64,000 bases of DNA. Source: Fuerstiella sp. (lineage in GTDB: Bacteria; Planctomycetota; Planctomycetia; Planctomycetales; Planctomycetaceae). The notes beneath the pieces are model-generated. The model saw only the letters and a program-made list of their open reading frames with translations, was not told where the DNA came from and searched no databases. Shown one piece after another: positions 11,001-21,436 of this stretch; within the stretch, counting starts at the first letter, position 1; every line of letters begins with the position of its first letter. Location: the NCBI GenBank assembly GCA_022843805.1, contig JALHMY010000030.1, positions 28,424 to 92,423 of the forward strand, given 5' to 3'. The translations under genes were made by a program, and so were the position numbers.

Positions 11001-14000
11001 ACGTATAGCAGCAGCGGTAGCCGCGCGAACGTACTGCTTCAGCGTTCCATCCACAACAACAAGGATTGAAACCAGTTGCGCCGACCGTGGTAGTACCCGA
11101 AGTGATTGCGCTTCAGCGTTCCATCCACAACAACAAGGATTGAAACCGTTACTCTGTGATCGACAGCGCCGATACACTCGATGCTTCAGCGTTCCATCCA
11201 CAACAACAAGGATTGAAACATGAGATCCGTATTGAAGGACGGATCGGCACTGCCGAGCTTCAGCGTTCCATCCACAACAACAAGGATTGAAACTCACACG
11301 AGCTAGTTTCTGCCCCTGAGCCAAGAATCCGAGCTTCAGCGTTCCATCCACAACAACAAGGATTGAAACAATACATGGCCATGTGCATCGACCTGCCGTC
11401 CATCGCCGCTTCAGCGTTCCATCCACAACAACAAGGATTGAAACCTCTGCACCGTGCCGGCCAGCGCTCCCATCACCGCGGCTTCAGCGTTCCATCCACA
11501 ACAACAAGGATTGAAACCTCTGAATGGTCTGGTCAGCCGAGTGACGATTCTGCGTGCTTCAGCGTTCCATCCACAACAACAAGGATTGAAACCAAACGAG
11601 AATACCTCTCCCCAGAAGGATGACGCGAGCTTCAGCGTTCCATCCACAACAACAAGGATTGAAACACCACCTTCTGCATCGGTGTCTCTTCGGTCTTCAA
11701 TGCTTCAGCGTTCCATCCACAACAACAAGGATTGAAACATGCAAGCGTGGGTCGATCGATCCGTGAGCGTGTGTCGGGCTTCAGCGTTCCATCCACAACA
11801 ACAAGGATTGAAACGGGAACTCGACAGCAGCAGCGCAGCCGGGGACCCCGAAGCTTCAGCGTTCCATCCACAACAACAAGGATTGAAACCTACCTTTACC
11901 AATGTGCGCGGGGATGTCTTTACAGAGCTTCAGCGTTCCATCCACAACAACAAGGATTGAAACTTTCTGGTTTGTTGTTTCGTTCCCGTGAGTCAGGATG
12001 CTTCAGCGTTCCATCCACAACAACAAGGATTGAAACTATGGCAGACCTAAGAACGCCGCGCTGAAGTTTGTAGCTTCAGCGTTCCATCCACAACAACAAG
12101 GATTGAAACCTTTGCTCGGCCAGTGCGGTGGCTTTCTTTTGCTCGGGCTTCAGCGTTCCATCCACAACAACAAGGATTGAAACCGGAGTCGGACGCGTCA
12201 ATCCACAGAGCGGGCGCGGTGCTTCAGCGTTCCATCCACAACAACAAGGATTGAAACAGAGGTGAACCGGTACCGGTCTGTCAGACGTTCGAGCGCTTCA
12301 GCGTTCCATCCACAACAACAAGGATTGAAACAAACAAACTTGTGAGCCATTACAGCCCGACACCGGTGCTTCAGCGTTCCATCCACAACAACAAGGATTG
12401 AAACTCCGTAAATTAATCGGCATTTTAGGTTACAAGCCTCGCTTCAGCGTTCCATCCACAACAACAAGGATTGAAACTCAAACTTTCTGCCTGATGTTCA
12501 ACGGTTCTCTCAGAGCTTCAGCGTTCCATCCACAACAACAAGGATTGAAACAGATGCACGTTCGCCTGGGGAATGCCTGGTTCCCGAGCTTCAGCGTTCC
12601 ATCCACAACAACAAGGATTGAAACAACGTGCAGGTATAAACCGTGTCATTTCCGTCGGCAGGCTTCAGCGTTCCATCCACAACAACAAGGATTGAAACTC
12701 GATTCGCCAATTCAATCAGCGTTTCGGCATGACATGCTTCAGCGTTCCATCCACAACAACAAGGATTGAAACCCGATCTGATCTCCCCGCGAAGAGAACG
12801 CTTTTCCAGCTTCAGCGTTCCATCCACAACAACAAGGATTGAAACCGGACGTCAATGATCCGAGATGTGTTTACGCCTCATGCTTCAGCGTTCCATCCAC
12901 AACAACAAGGATTGAAACTTGTTCGGGGCTGCACGTCGCTCTCTGTCAGTGGGGCTGCTTCAGCGTTCCATCCACAACAACAAGGATTGAAACCAGAGGA
13001 TCATGGTCGGCAAAAGGCACGTTTTACAGCAGGCTTCAGCGTTCCATCCACAACAACAAGGATTGAAACCCATCGGAGAGCTTTCGGGCTCGGAATTCAG
13101 CCTCCCGGCTTCAGCGTTCCATCCACAACAACAAGGATTGAAACCTTTTGTCACGCTCGTAGTAATGGCCATCGTCGGCGAGCTTCAGCGTTCCATCCAC
13201 AACAACAAGGATTGAAACAAGCATAACATGCATTTAGCCGCAAGCACACAGGATGCTTCAGCGTTCCATCCACAACAACAAGGATTGAAACTTTCAGTCC
13301 CGAGTTACACACCCGCAATTGACAAACGCTTCAGCGTTCCATCCACAACAACAAGGATTGAAACCCGCCGTCGCAGCATCAGGAAACGCAGCTTTTTTTG
13401 CTGCTTCAGCGTTCCATCCACAACAACAAGGATTGAAACTCCATTCCAACGGCTTTTGCGCCGACTCGTGACCAAGCTTCAGCGTTCCATCCACAACAAC
13501 AAGGATTGAAACCTCATCAGCCTTCAGCAATCTCTGCGTTACCGGATGGCTTCAGCGTTCCATCCACAACAACAAGGATTGAAACCGTCCGATTTCAATA
13601 TGAGCCTTTCGGAAACGGCGGTGGCTTCAGCGTTCCATCCACAACAACAAGGATTGAAACTTTGCCCGGCTATCGCAACGCGCCGCCGATTGCCGAGCTT
13701 CAGCGTTCCATCCACAACAACAAGGATTGAAACACTTGCTGTGTGATATCAAGGGTTAAATATGGCTGATGCTTCAGCGTTCCATCCACAACAACAAGGA
13801 TTGAAACAAGTTCCGGAAAGCGTCACATCACCGCTGTTTGTGCGCTTCAGCGTTCCATCCACAACAACAAGGATTGAAACTATCGTACCGAGCGACGGCG
13901 TTATCCGTGGCACTCACCGCTTCAGCGTTCCATCCACAACAACAAGGATTGAAACACGGTACATGACGCGGCGCATAACGGAAGGCAATACGGCTTCAGC

Positions 14001-17000
14001 GTTCCATCCACAACAACAAGGATTGAAACATTCGGCAGTCCGTAAACGACATCTCGCGATTGCCGGGCTTCAGCGTTCCATCCACAACAACAAGGATTGA
14101 AACGCCGGTGGCCATAACGGCGGCCCGGCGTGGGGCGAAGTGCTTCAGCGTTCCATCCACAACAACAAGGATTGAAACCTCGATACGCTAGCCCAGGATC
14201 TGGCTGGCCTGTCGTGCTTCAGCGTTCCATCCACAACAACAAGGATTGAAACACGGTCTGCCATTACATCACGAATCAGTTCTGCGTTGCTTCAGCGTTC
14301 CATCCACAACAACAAGGATTGAAACCACGAGATTAACGCAGCACGATCAATAGTGTCGCAGCGCTTCAGCGTTCCATCCACAACAACAAGGATTGAAACA
14401 CGGTACATGACGCGGCGCATAACGGAAGGCAATACGGCTTCAGCGTTCCATCCACAACAACAAGGATTGAAACATTCGGCAGTCCGTAAACGACATCTCG
14501 CGATTGCCGGGCTTCAGCGTTCCATCCACAACAACAAGGATTGAAACGCCGGTGGCCATAACGGCGGCCCGGCGTGGGGCGAAGTGCTTCAGCGTTCCAT
14601 CCACAACAACAAGGATTGAAACCTCGATACGCTAGCCCAGGATCTGGCTGGCCTGTCGTGCTTCAGCGTTCCATCCACAACAACAAGGATTGAAACACGG
14701 TCTGCCATTACATCACGAATCAGTTCTGCGTTGCTTCAGCGTTCCATCCACAACAACAAGGATTGAAACCACGAGATTAACGCAGCACGATCAATAGTGT
14801 CGCAGCGCTTCAGCGTTCCATCCACAACAACAAGGATTGAAACTGCGTGAAGCGGTGTAATCAATGGTTTTGTCTCGCAGCGCTTCAGCGTTCCATCCAC
14901 AACAACAAGGATTGAAACCGGCGAAAGGCGATACAGGGGCGAACGGAACGAACGGGCTTCAGCGTTCCATCCACAACAACAAGGATTGAAACCAAATACC
15001 ACAGACGCTGGTGAACCACCGCCGAGCACGCTTCAGCGTTCCATCCACAACAACAAGGATTGAAACTCAACAACGCAGCACTTATTCATGTGAAATACTT
15101 TCTTGCTTCAGCGTTCCATCCACAACAACAAGGATTGAAACCCTGCTCAGGATGCTGAGCGGCCATAATCGTGGCCAGGCTTCAGCGTTCCATCCACAAC
15201 AACAAGGATTGAAACTCCATGCCGATCCGTTCCACGATGCAAAGCCGCGAGGCTTCAGCGTTCCATCCACAACAACAAGGATTGAAACCAGCCAGAATCG
15301 CGGAAATGATTCCGCTTCCAATACGCTTCAGCGTTCCATCCACAACAACAAGGATTGAAACCTACCGTCGTCTTTGCCCCTGTATTAAATGGATCTGGCT
15401 TCAGCGTTCCATCCACAACAACAAGGATTGAAACCAGGCACCACAGGGGATTCCGGGGCCGGTCGAGCCAGCTTCAGCGTTCCATCCACAACAACAAGGA
15501 TTGAAACAGGCTGCGTCTAGTCTTGAGCGTAAACCGGGCGAATGCTGCTTCAGCGTTCCATCCACAACAACAAGGATTGAAACTCGCTGATTGTTCCAGT
15601 CGCCTGCTTTTCATTGGCCGGCTTCAGCGTTCCATCCACAACAACAAGGATTGAAACAGGAGTTTATCAGGCGGCTAGTTGCGGAGCCTGAACAGCTTCA
15701 GCGTTCCATCCACAACAACAAGGATTGAAACAGAAAATACGCCAGAGCCTGCAGGGAATTCGGCAGGGCTTCAGCGTTCCATCCACAACAACAAGGATTG
15801 AAACCCGAGTGCCATCGACACCGCGTGAATCGGATGTGTCGCTTCAGCGTTCCATCCACAACAACAAGGATTGAAACGTGATGATGACGACGACAGCGAC
15901 GACGACGATCCGGGCTTCAGCGTTCCATCCACAACAACAAGGATTGAAACTCATGCAGGACGCCCCCTGTATCAGCCACAGGGATTGCTTCAGCGTTCCA
16001 TCCACAACAACAAGGATTGAAACCGGGTTACTCTTCGGTCTCAGTGGGTTCTTCTGCGATGCTTCAGAGTTCCATCCACAACAACAAGGATTGAAACCCC
16101 GATACGGAAAGTCAATCCGAGACTTAACGCGGGGCTTCAGCGTTCCATCCACAACAACAAGGATTGAAACTTATGAATCACGAGCTCCAGAATGGGTTCC
16201 CGCGGGCGCTTCAGCGTTCCATCCACAACAACAAGGATTGAAACTCATCAATATCACTCTCTGTGTCATGAAGGACTGTAGCGCTTCAGCGTTCCATCCA
16301 CAACAACAAGGATTGAAACTCCGAAAGGCCACTGGCAGAATCAGACCGGACTCAGGCTTCAGCGTTCCATCCACAACAACAAGGATTGAAACGATGCTTC
16401 GGAATCGTTCCCGACTGCAGTGTGATCCGCTTCAGCGTTCCATCCACAACAACAAGGATTGAAACACACTCGGACGATTCACACGGGACATGCAAAACTC
16501 GAGCTTCAGCGTTCCATCCACAACAACAAGGATTGAAACCTCAAAGAGCGACTGCCGACCCACGAAACGAAAAACCGGCTTCAGCGTTCCATCCACAACA
16601 ACAAGGATTGAAACATTCCATGATCCGTGCCCAAGCCTCGCTGAAACCACCGCTTCAGCGTTCCATCCACAACAACAAGGATTGAAACATTGTGACCCCG
16701 TTCCATCAAGTTCCCGGTATGGAGGGCTTCAGCGTTCCATCCACAACAACAAGGATTGAAACTCCTCGTAGTACTGGACGATCCCGCTCCAGGTACCTTG
16801 CTTCAGCGTTCCATCCACAACAACAAGGATTGAAACAGCGCGGCTTCCCAGCGTTTAAGGCTCATGCGGCCTCGCTTCAGCGTTCCATCCACAACAACAA
16901 GGATTGAAACATTGCTGCAATTCGATCTGCAATTGGCATAGCAGCCGCTTCAGCGTTCCATCCACAACAACAAGGATTGAAACCACATCGCTCTGGATCG

Positions 17001-20000
17001 GATGGGATACTGCCTGTCGTGCTTCAGCGTTCCATCCACAACAACAAGGATTGAAACTTTGCCTCGGGTGCGGCAGGCCAATATCACTTCGTCCTGCTTC
17101 AGCGTTCCATCCACAACAACAAGGATTGAAACAATGACGACGACAGCCCAGCAATGATCAGGCAGCCCGGCTTCAGCGTTCCATCCACAACAACAAGGAT
17201 TGAAACCGAGCATCGCGCACAGCGGCAGTATGTCGGCATCGGGCTTCAGCGTTCCATCCACAACAACAAGGATTGAAACCTGAACCTTACCCGGCGACTC
17301 ATCAACGTCGATATCCGGCTTCAGCGTTCCATCCACAACAACAAGGATTGAAACCTGCTTTGCGGCTTTGGCGGTTATGCGTGGCACTTCAGCTTCAGCG
17401 TTCCATCCACAACAACAAGGATTGAAACTCTTTCCGCAGATCAGTGAGAAGTAGTGCATTTCTTGCTTCAGCGTTCCATCCACAACAACAAGGATTGAAA
17501 CGCGGCGCACGACGCAGCTCATAACGGCAGACAATATGGCTTCAGCGTTCCATCCACAACAACAAGGATTGAAACTCGGGTACTACATTTACATGGCGCA
17601 AGCCATTGGAGGCTTCAGCGTTCCATCCACAACAACAAGGATTGAAACCAGATCTGGTCACAATCAACCGGCTGCCCACCGTGCAGCTTCAGCGTTCCAT
17701 CCACAACAACAAGGATTGAAACTACAGCTCAAATTTACCACTCAGGATTTCGCACAAATGGCTTCAGCGTTCCATCCACAACAACAAGGATTGAAACTAT
17801 TTAACGACCGTCGCGATCAGCTCTTTCGCCCCGGCTTCAGCGTTCCATCCACAACAACAAGGATTGAAACCCATGTATTGGAGTACCACCAATACTCGCC
17901 GCGCATGGCTTCAGCGTTCCATCCACAACAACAAGGATTGAAACCGTCCGACTGGTCGACTGGTATGGCAGCTGTGGGACGGCTTCAGCGTTCCATCCAC
18001 AACAACAAGGATTGAAACACCCTGAATTTAACTCATCACGATCGCCATATTCGGAGCTTCAGCGTTCCATCCACAACAACAAGGATTGAAACATGAAGAG
18101 TCGCAGGCCATCCGGGCAGTGATTCTGTGGCTTCAGCGTTCCATCCACAACAACAAGGATTGAAACAAAGTAGTTTGCCCTTTCCATAATGATGCTAACC
18201 CAGCTTCAGCGTTCCATCCACAACAACAAGGATTGAAACCTGACATGGTAAACGGTGATCCCGCGTTCCCGCTCCACCCTTCAGCGTTCCATCCACAACA
18301 ACAAGGATTGAAACCGGTATCCGGGAAGGCACAAAACCAGCGCCTCCGGAGCTTCAGCGTTCCATCCACAACAACAAGGATTGAAACCCTTTGCCGAGGC
18401 CATGGCGGCCGACGTCGACACGGCTTCAGCGTTCCATCCACAACAACAAGGATTGAAACCCTTCGCCCCTGGCGTTCACGCATCGACGTGACCAGCTTCA
18501 GCGTTCCATCCACAACAACAAGGATTGAAACTTCACGGCTTCATACAGCCGCCGGTCCAGCTGATCCGCTTCAGCGTTCCATCCACAACAACAAGGATTG
18601 AAACCCGGATTGCCCTGCGTCTGTAAATGCTGCTGCAACGCTTCAGCGTTCCATCCACAACAACAAGGATTGAAACTGGGTTCAGGTATCTGCCCGCGTC
18701 TGGCAAGCCGACGGCTTCAGCGTTCCATCCACAACAACAAGGATTGAAACCTGGCCACCTGGGCGGCGGATTCAGACTGCGTGACAGCTTCAGCGTTCCA
18801 TCCACAACAACAAGGATTGAAACATCCAGACCGCGTGGCTGATCCCCTGGGCGGTCGGTTGCTTCAGCGTTCCATCCACAACAACAAGGATTGAAACACC
18901 GAAGGCCGCCCGGCTTTCTCGCGTAGTTCATCAGCTTCAGCGTTCCATCCACAACAACAAGGATTGAAACACGCTATCGGTCTGGTACTAGCTGGCACGG
19001 CTACCATGCTTCAGCGTTCCATCCACAACAACAAGGATTGAAACACTGTGGACAGTGTGTGAATATTGGCGTATTGGCGCGCTTCAGCGTTCCATCCACA
19101 ACAACAAGGATTGAAACCCGGTGCACGTGCAACAGTGCAGGACACTAAAGCGCCGCTTCAGCGTTCCATCCACAACAACAAGGATTGAAACATTCCTGAC
19201 AGGCTAATTGCCCACCCGGTTTGCGGCGGGCTTCAGCGTTCCATCCACAACAACAAGGATTGAAACACGGTGAGCGCACCGAGAGCGGTTTCGATTTCCG
19301 CCCGGCTTCAGCGTTCCATCCACAACAACAAGGATTGAAACTCAATCAACGGGAAATCCATCGGCGTGACCGCCACCGCGAGCTTCAGCGTTCCATCCAC
19401 AACAACAAGGATTGAAACACGACGGAAGCCGATGCAACCGGCCTCGGGTCGGGTGGCTTCAGCGTTCCATCCACAACAACAAGGATTGAAACTCATGATT
19501 ACGTCCGTGAACAATTCCGAATTCGCCCAAGCTTCAGCGTTCCATCCACAACAACAAGGATTGAAACCCGATTAGCTCTAGTACTGATTCAACGCCACTA
19601 CTGTGTTTCAGCGTTCCATCCACAACAACAAGGATTGAAACGATGGTGAGTTGCGACTGTATGAGCAGGCAGAGCTGAGGCTTCAGCGTTCCATCCACAA
19701 CAACAAGGATTGAAACATGTGAACCGGATTGCTCAGGTGTCGCCTGGTGACGATGCTTCAGCGTTCCATCCACAACAACAAGGATTGAAACATAAGTGTG
19801 CCGACGAGGATGATCTCGCGGCATCAGGCTTCAGCGTTCCATCCACAACAACAAGGATTGAAACTCGTGAAACTCAGCACCGGCTCCAGTCGATCAACCG
19901 CGCTTCAGCGTTCCATCCACAACAACAAGGATTGAAACATAGCTTCCCTAACAAGTACAGCGTTATTAGCAGCAGCTTCAGCGTTCCATCCACAACAACA

Positions 20001-20159
20001 AGGATTGAAACCCGGTTGTCGCCAATGTGAGAAGCGGCATCACATACGAGCTTCAGCGTTCCATCCACAACAACAAGGATTGAAACTGTGCATGTTCGCG
20101 CCCTAGATGTCTGCGCCGTCCGGCTTCAGCGTTCCATCCACAACAACAAGGATTGAAAC
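5058..20159 (+). CRISPR. Giant CRISPR array, about 205 repeats and 204 spacers
   Basis: A 37-bp repeat begins GCTTCAGCGT and ends GGATTGAAAC. I located 205 copies by position, from 5058-5094 to 20123-20159, with start-to-start distances of 72-76 bp and spacers of 35-39 bp. No unit is missing and no gene interrupts it. Nearly all repeats look identical. Clear variants are: first base G to T at 7046; CG to AG in the TTCAGCG segment of the repeat at 16061; first base G to C at 18278; second base C to T at 19605. The 3' ATTGAAAC end is typical of repeats served by Cas6-type processing. The count is by eye and could be off by one or two. Confidence 0.99.
13956..14843 (+). repeat. Exact tandem duplication of six CRISPR units (2 x 444 bp)
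   Basis: The six spacers starting at 13956 (first one begins ACGGTACATGACGCG) recur in the same order from 14400, 444 bp later, with the intervening repeats. Copy one is 13956-14399 and copy two 14400-14843. The spacers on either side are not repeated. The likely origin is unequal recombination between repeats, since identical spacers in identical order would not be acquired twice. An assembly error is the main alternative. Confidence 0.95.
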
Positions 20160-20444
20160 CTGGCATTGGCAAAACGTCCGCAGTCGGCTCGGCGGCCAGC
20201 CGTTCGGATCTACGGCGTTTTATGTCTTCGATGTCCAGAGGCGAAACTCGGCCCGCCTTGATGTCATCCAGGCCGATTTGAATTTCCGATCGCAACGCAT
20301 CCAGTTTCTGTTCTCGCCGCCGCAGCAGGTCGAATGCCTCTGACGCGGTGTCTTCTTCTGACCGAAACCGGCCACTTGCGAGGCATTGCTGCCAGCCAAT
20401 CCGATCATCTGATTCGCAGTGCTGTTCGATTTGAAACAATGTTT
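20160..20444 (-). pseudogene. Remnant of a ParD-type antitoxin gene
   Basis: Read on the minus strand, the ~95 codons here encode QCLASGRFRSEEDTASEAF, then LLRRREQKLDALRSEIQIGL and RVSPLDIEDIKRRRSERLAAE in part. This is the pattern of ParD/CopG-like antitoxins (ribbon-helix-helix end, then the toxin-binding AEI..GL..G helix). The N-terminal DNA-binding strand is missing: upstream codons are REP sequence (20445-20495). The frame has no stop of its own and runs straight into the last CRISPR repeat at 20159. No toxin gene follows on the minus strand, where the array now sits. Read as a decayed, array-abutting fragment; family assignment by pattern only. Confidence 0.6.
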
Positions 20445-20630
20445 GGACTGCGGCAGCCTGCTGCCGCTTTTCGTCCAACAGCCTGCTGTTGGACGAATGT
20501 CATTAAACGGTCACGACTGAATGAATTTGAATTCACAATTTATCCCTTTGATTCTCGACTGCTGACGCAGAAGAGCATTACTCGGCAGCAGGCTGCCGAG
20601 GCCAAAGCGGCAGCAGGCTGCCGCAGTCCA
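20445..20630. repeat. REP/BIME-like palindromic module, left copy
   Basis: Two palindromes at the left end (CGGCAGCCTGCTGCCG, 20451-20466; a 24-bp one at 20472-20495 with arms CGTCCAACAG and CTGTTGGACG) and two in the opposite orientation at the right end (20581-20600 and ~20608-20624). The outer edges are inverted copies (GGACTGCGGC and GCCGCAGTCC). It borders the RAYT gene, whose family acts on such repeats. Confidence 0.85.
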
Positions 20631-20637
20631 GGGATTT

Positions 20638-21216
20638 CTATTCGCCATCTTCGAGGGCAATTTCATCGTACTTGAAACTGAAGATGGTCTTTAGCCATGC
20701 GGGGGTGACTGACTGCTCGAACTTCTTCGCACTGCACCATTTCCAATCCGAGGCGACTCGCACCAATCCATGATGCACGGCGTTTTGATGGACGTAATTC
20801 AGGCGAGCCAGATAGCTCCTCTGAAATGTCAAATGCGTCTCTCTGAAGTTTTGCCACAGCCGAGTTCTGCCCGGTGTCCTGTCTCGACGGTTCAACTCCT
20901 TCGTCGTCAGACTATGCAGTTTCTGAATCATCGCACTGAGCGACTCTGCCGAGTTTACTCCGACTGGACTATGTGCCACAAAGTGATAGTGATTCGACAA
21001 GACGCACCATGCTTCATGCCGCCAGCCGAACTCGACCGCCATCTCCAGGAGTTTCGTTTCGAACCAATCCTTCATGTCGTCGACTTTAAGCAGATGTTTC
21101 TGGTCACGCGTCCGAGCTGTCAGGAAATAGACGCCAGCTTCCGACAACCGATGCGGCGGAGCATGAGGCCAATCGAGCGTCCCCTTCGCCGTCTGCTCGG
21201 AATCCGGAATCTCCAT
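20638..21216 (-). CDS. REP-associated tyrosine transposase (RAYT, Y1/IS200-like HUH)
   Basis: 192 aa, the usual size of domesticated RAYTs. It carries the HUH motif SNHYHFVAH (His76 and His78) and the candidate catalytic tyrosine in LNYVHQNAVHHGLV (Tyr141), plus the family's RLWQNFRETHLT stretch. RAYTs nick single-stranded DNA at REP hairpins and are thought to spread or maintain them. It sits exactly between two mirror-symmetric REP modules (20445-20630 and 21241-21418), as expected. Start at ATG 21216. The gene appears intact. Confidence 0.9.
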   Translation of the reverse strand: MEIPDSEQTAKGTLDWPHAPPHRLSEAGVYFLTARTRDQKHLLKVDDMKDWFETKLLEMAVEFGWRHEAWCVLSNHYHFVAHSPVGVNSAESLSAMIQKLHSLTTKELNRRDRTPGRTRLWQNFRETHLTFQRSYLARLNYVHQNAVHHGLVRVASDWKWCSAKKFEQSVTPAWLKTIFSFKYDEIALEDGE

Positions 21217-21240
21217 AGGAAATCTCCATTTTCTTTTTTT

Positions 21241-21418
21241 GGACTGCGGCAGCCTGCTGCCGCTTTCCGTCCAACAGCCTGCTGTTGGACGAATCGCACT
21301 TTACGGCCACTGTAATTCGCTTTCAAATAATTGATCTTCCAGGCTGGTTGGGATGCTGCCATCTGCTTCGGGCAGCAGGCTGCCCGAAGTGAAAGCGGCA
21401 GCAGGCTGCCGCAGTCCA
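21241..21418. repeat. REP/BIME-like palindromic module, right copy
   Basis: Same layout as the left module: GGACTGCGGCAGCCTGCTG and the CGTCCAACAG palindrome at 21241-21294, then the reverse-orientation pair at ~21369-21418. The spacer between the two palindrome pairs differs from that of the left module, so the two are diverged copies sharing only their ends. Confidence 0.85.
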
Positions 21419-21436
21419 AATTAACTGTTGCCAATA

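Noticed and set aside
5266..20068. Dozens of open frames of 60-190 codons on both strands in the array, all with motifs such as FSVPSTTTRIET or NPCCCGWNAEA
   Set aside because: They are translations of the CRISPR repeat read through spacers; the repeat lacks stops in several frames. No ribosome-binding sites or family motifs.
20445..20478. An N-terminal MDEKRQQAAAV extension of the ParD-like frame
   Set aside because: These codons are REP palindrome sequence, not antitoxin; the same peptide arises from other REP copies.
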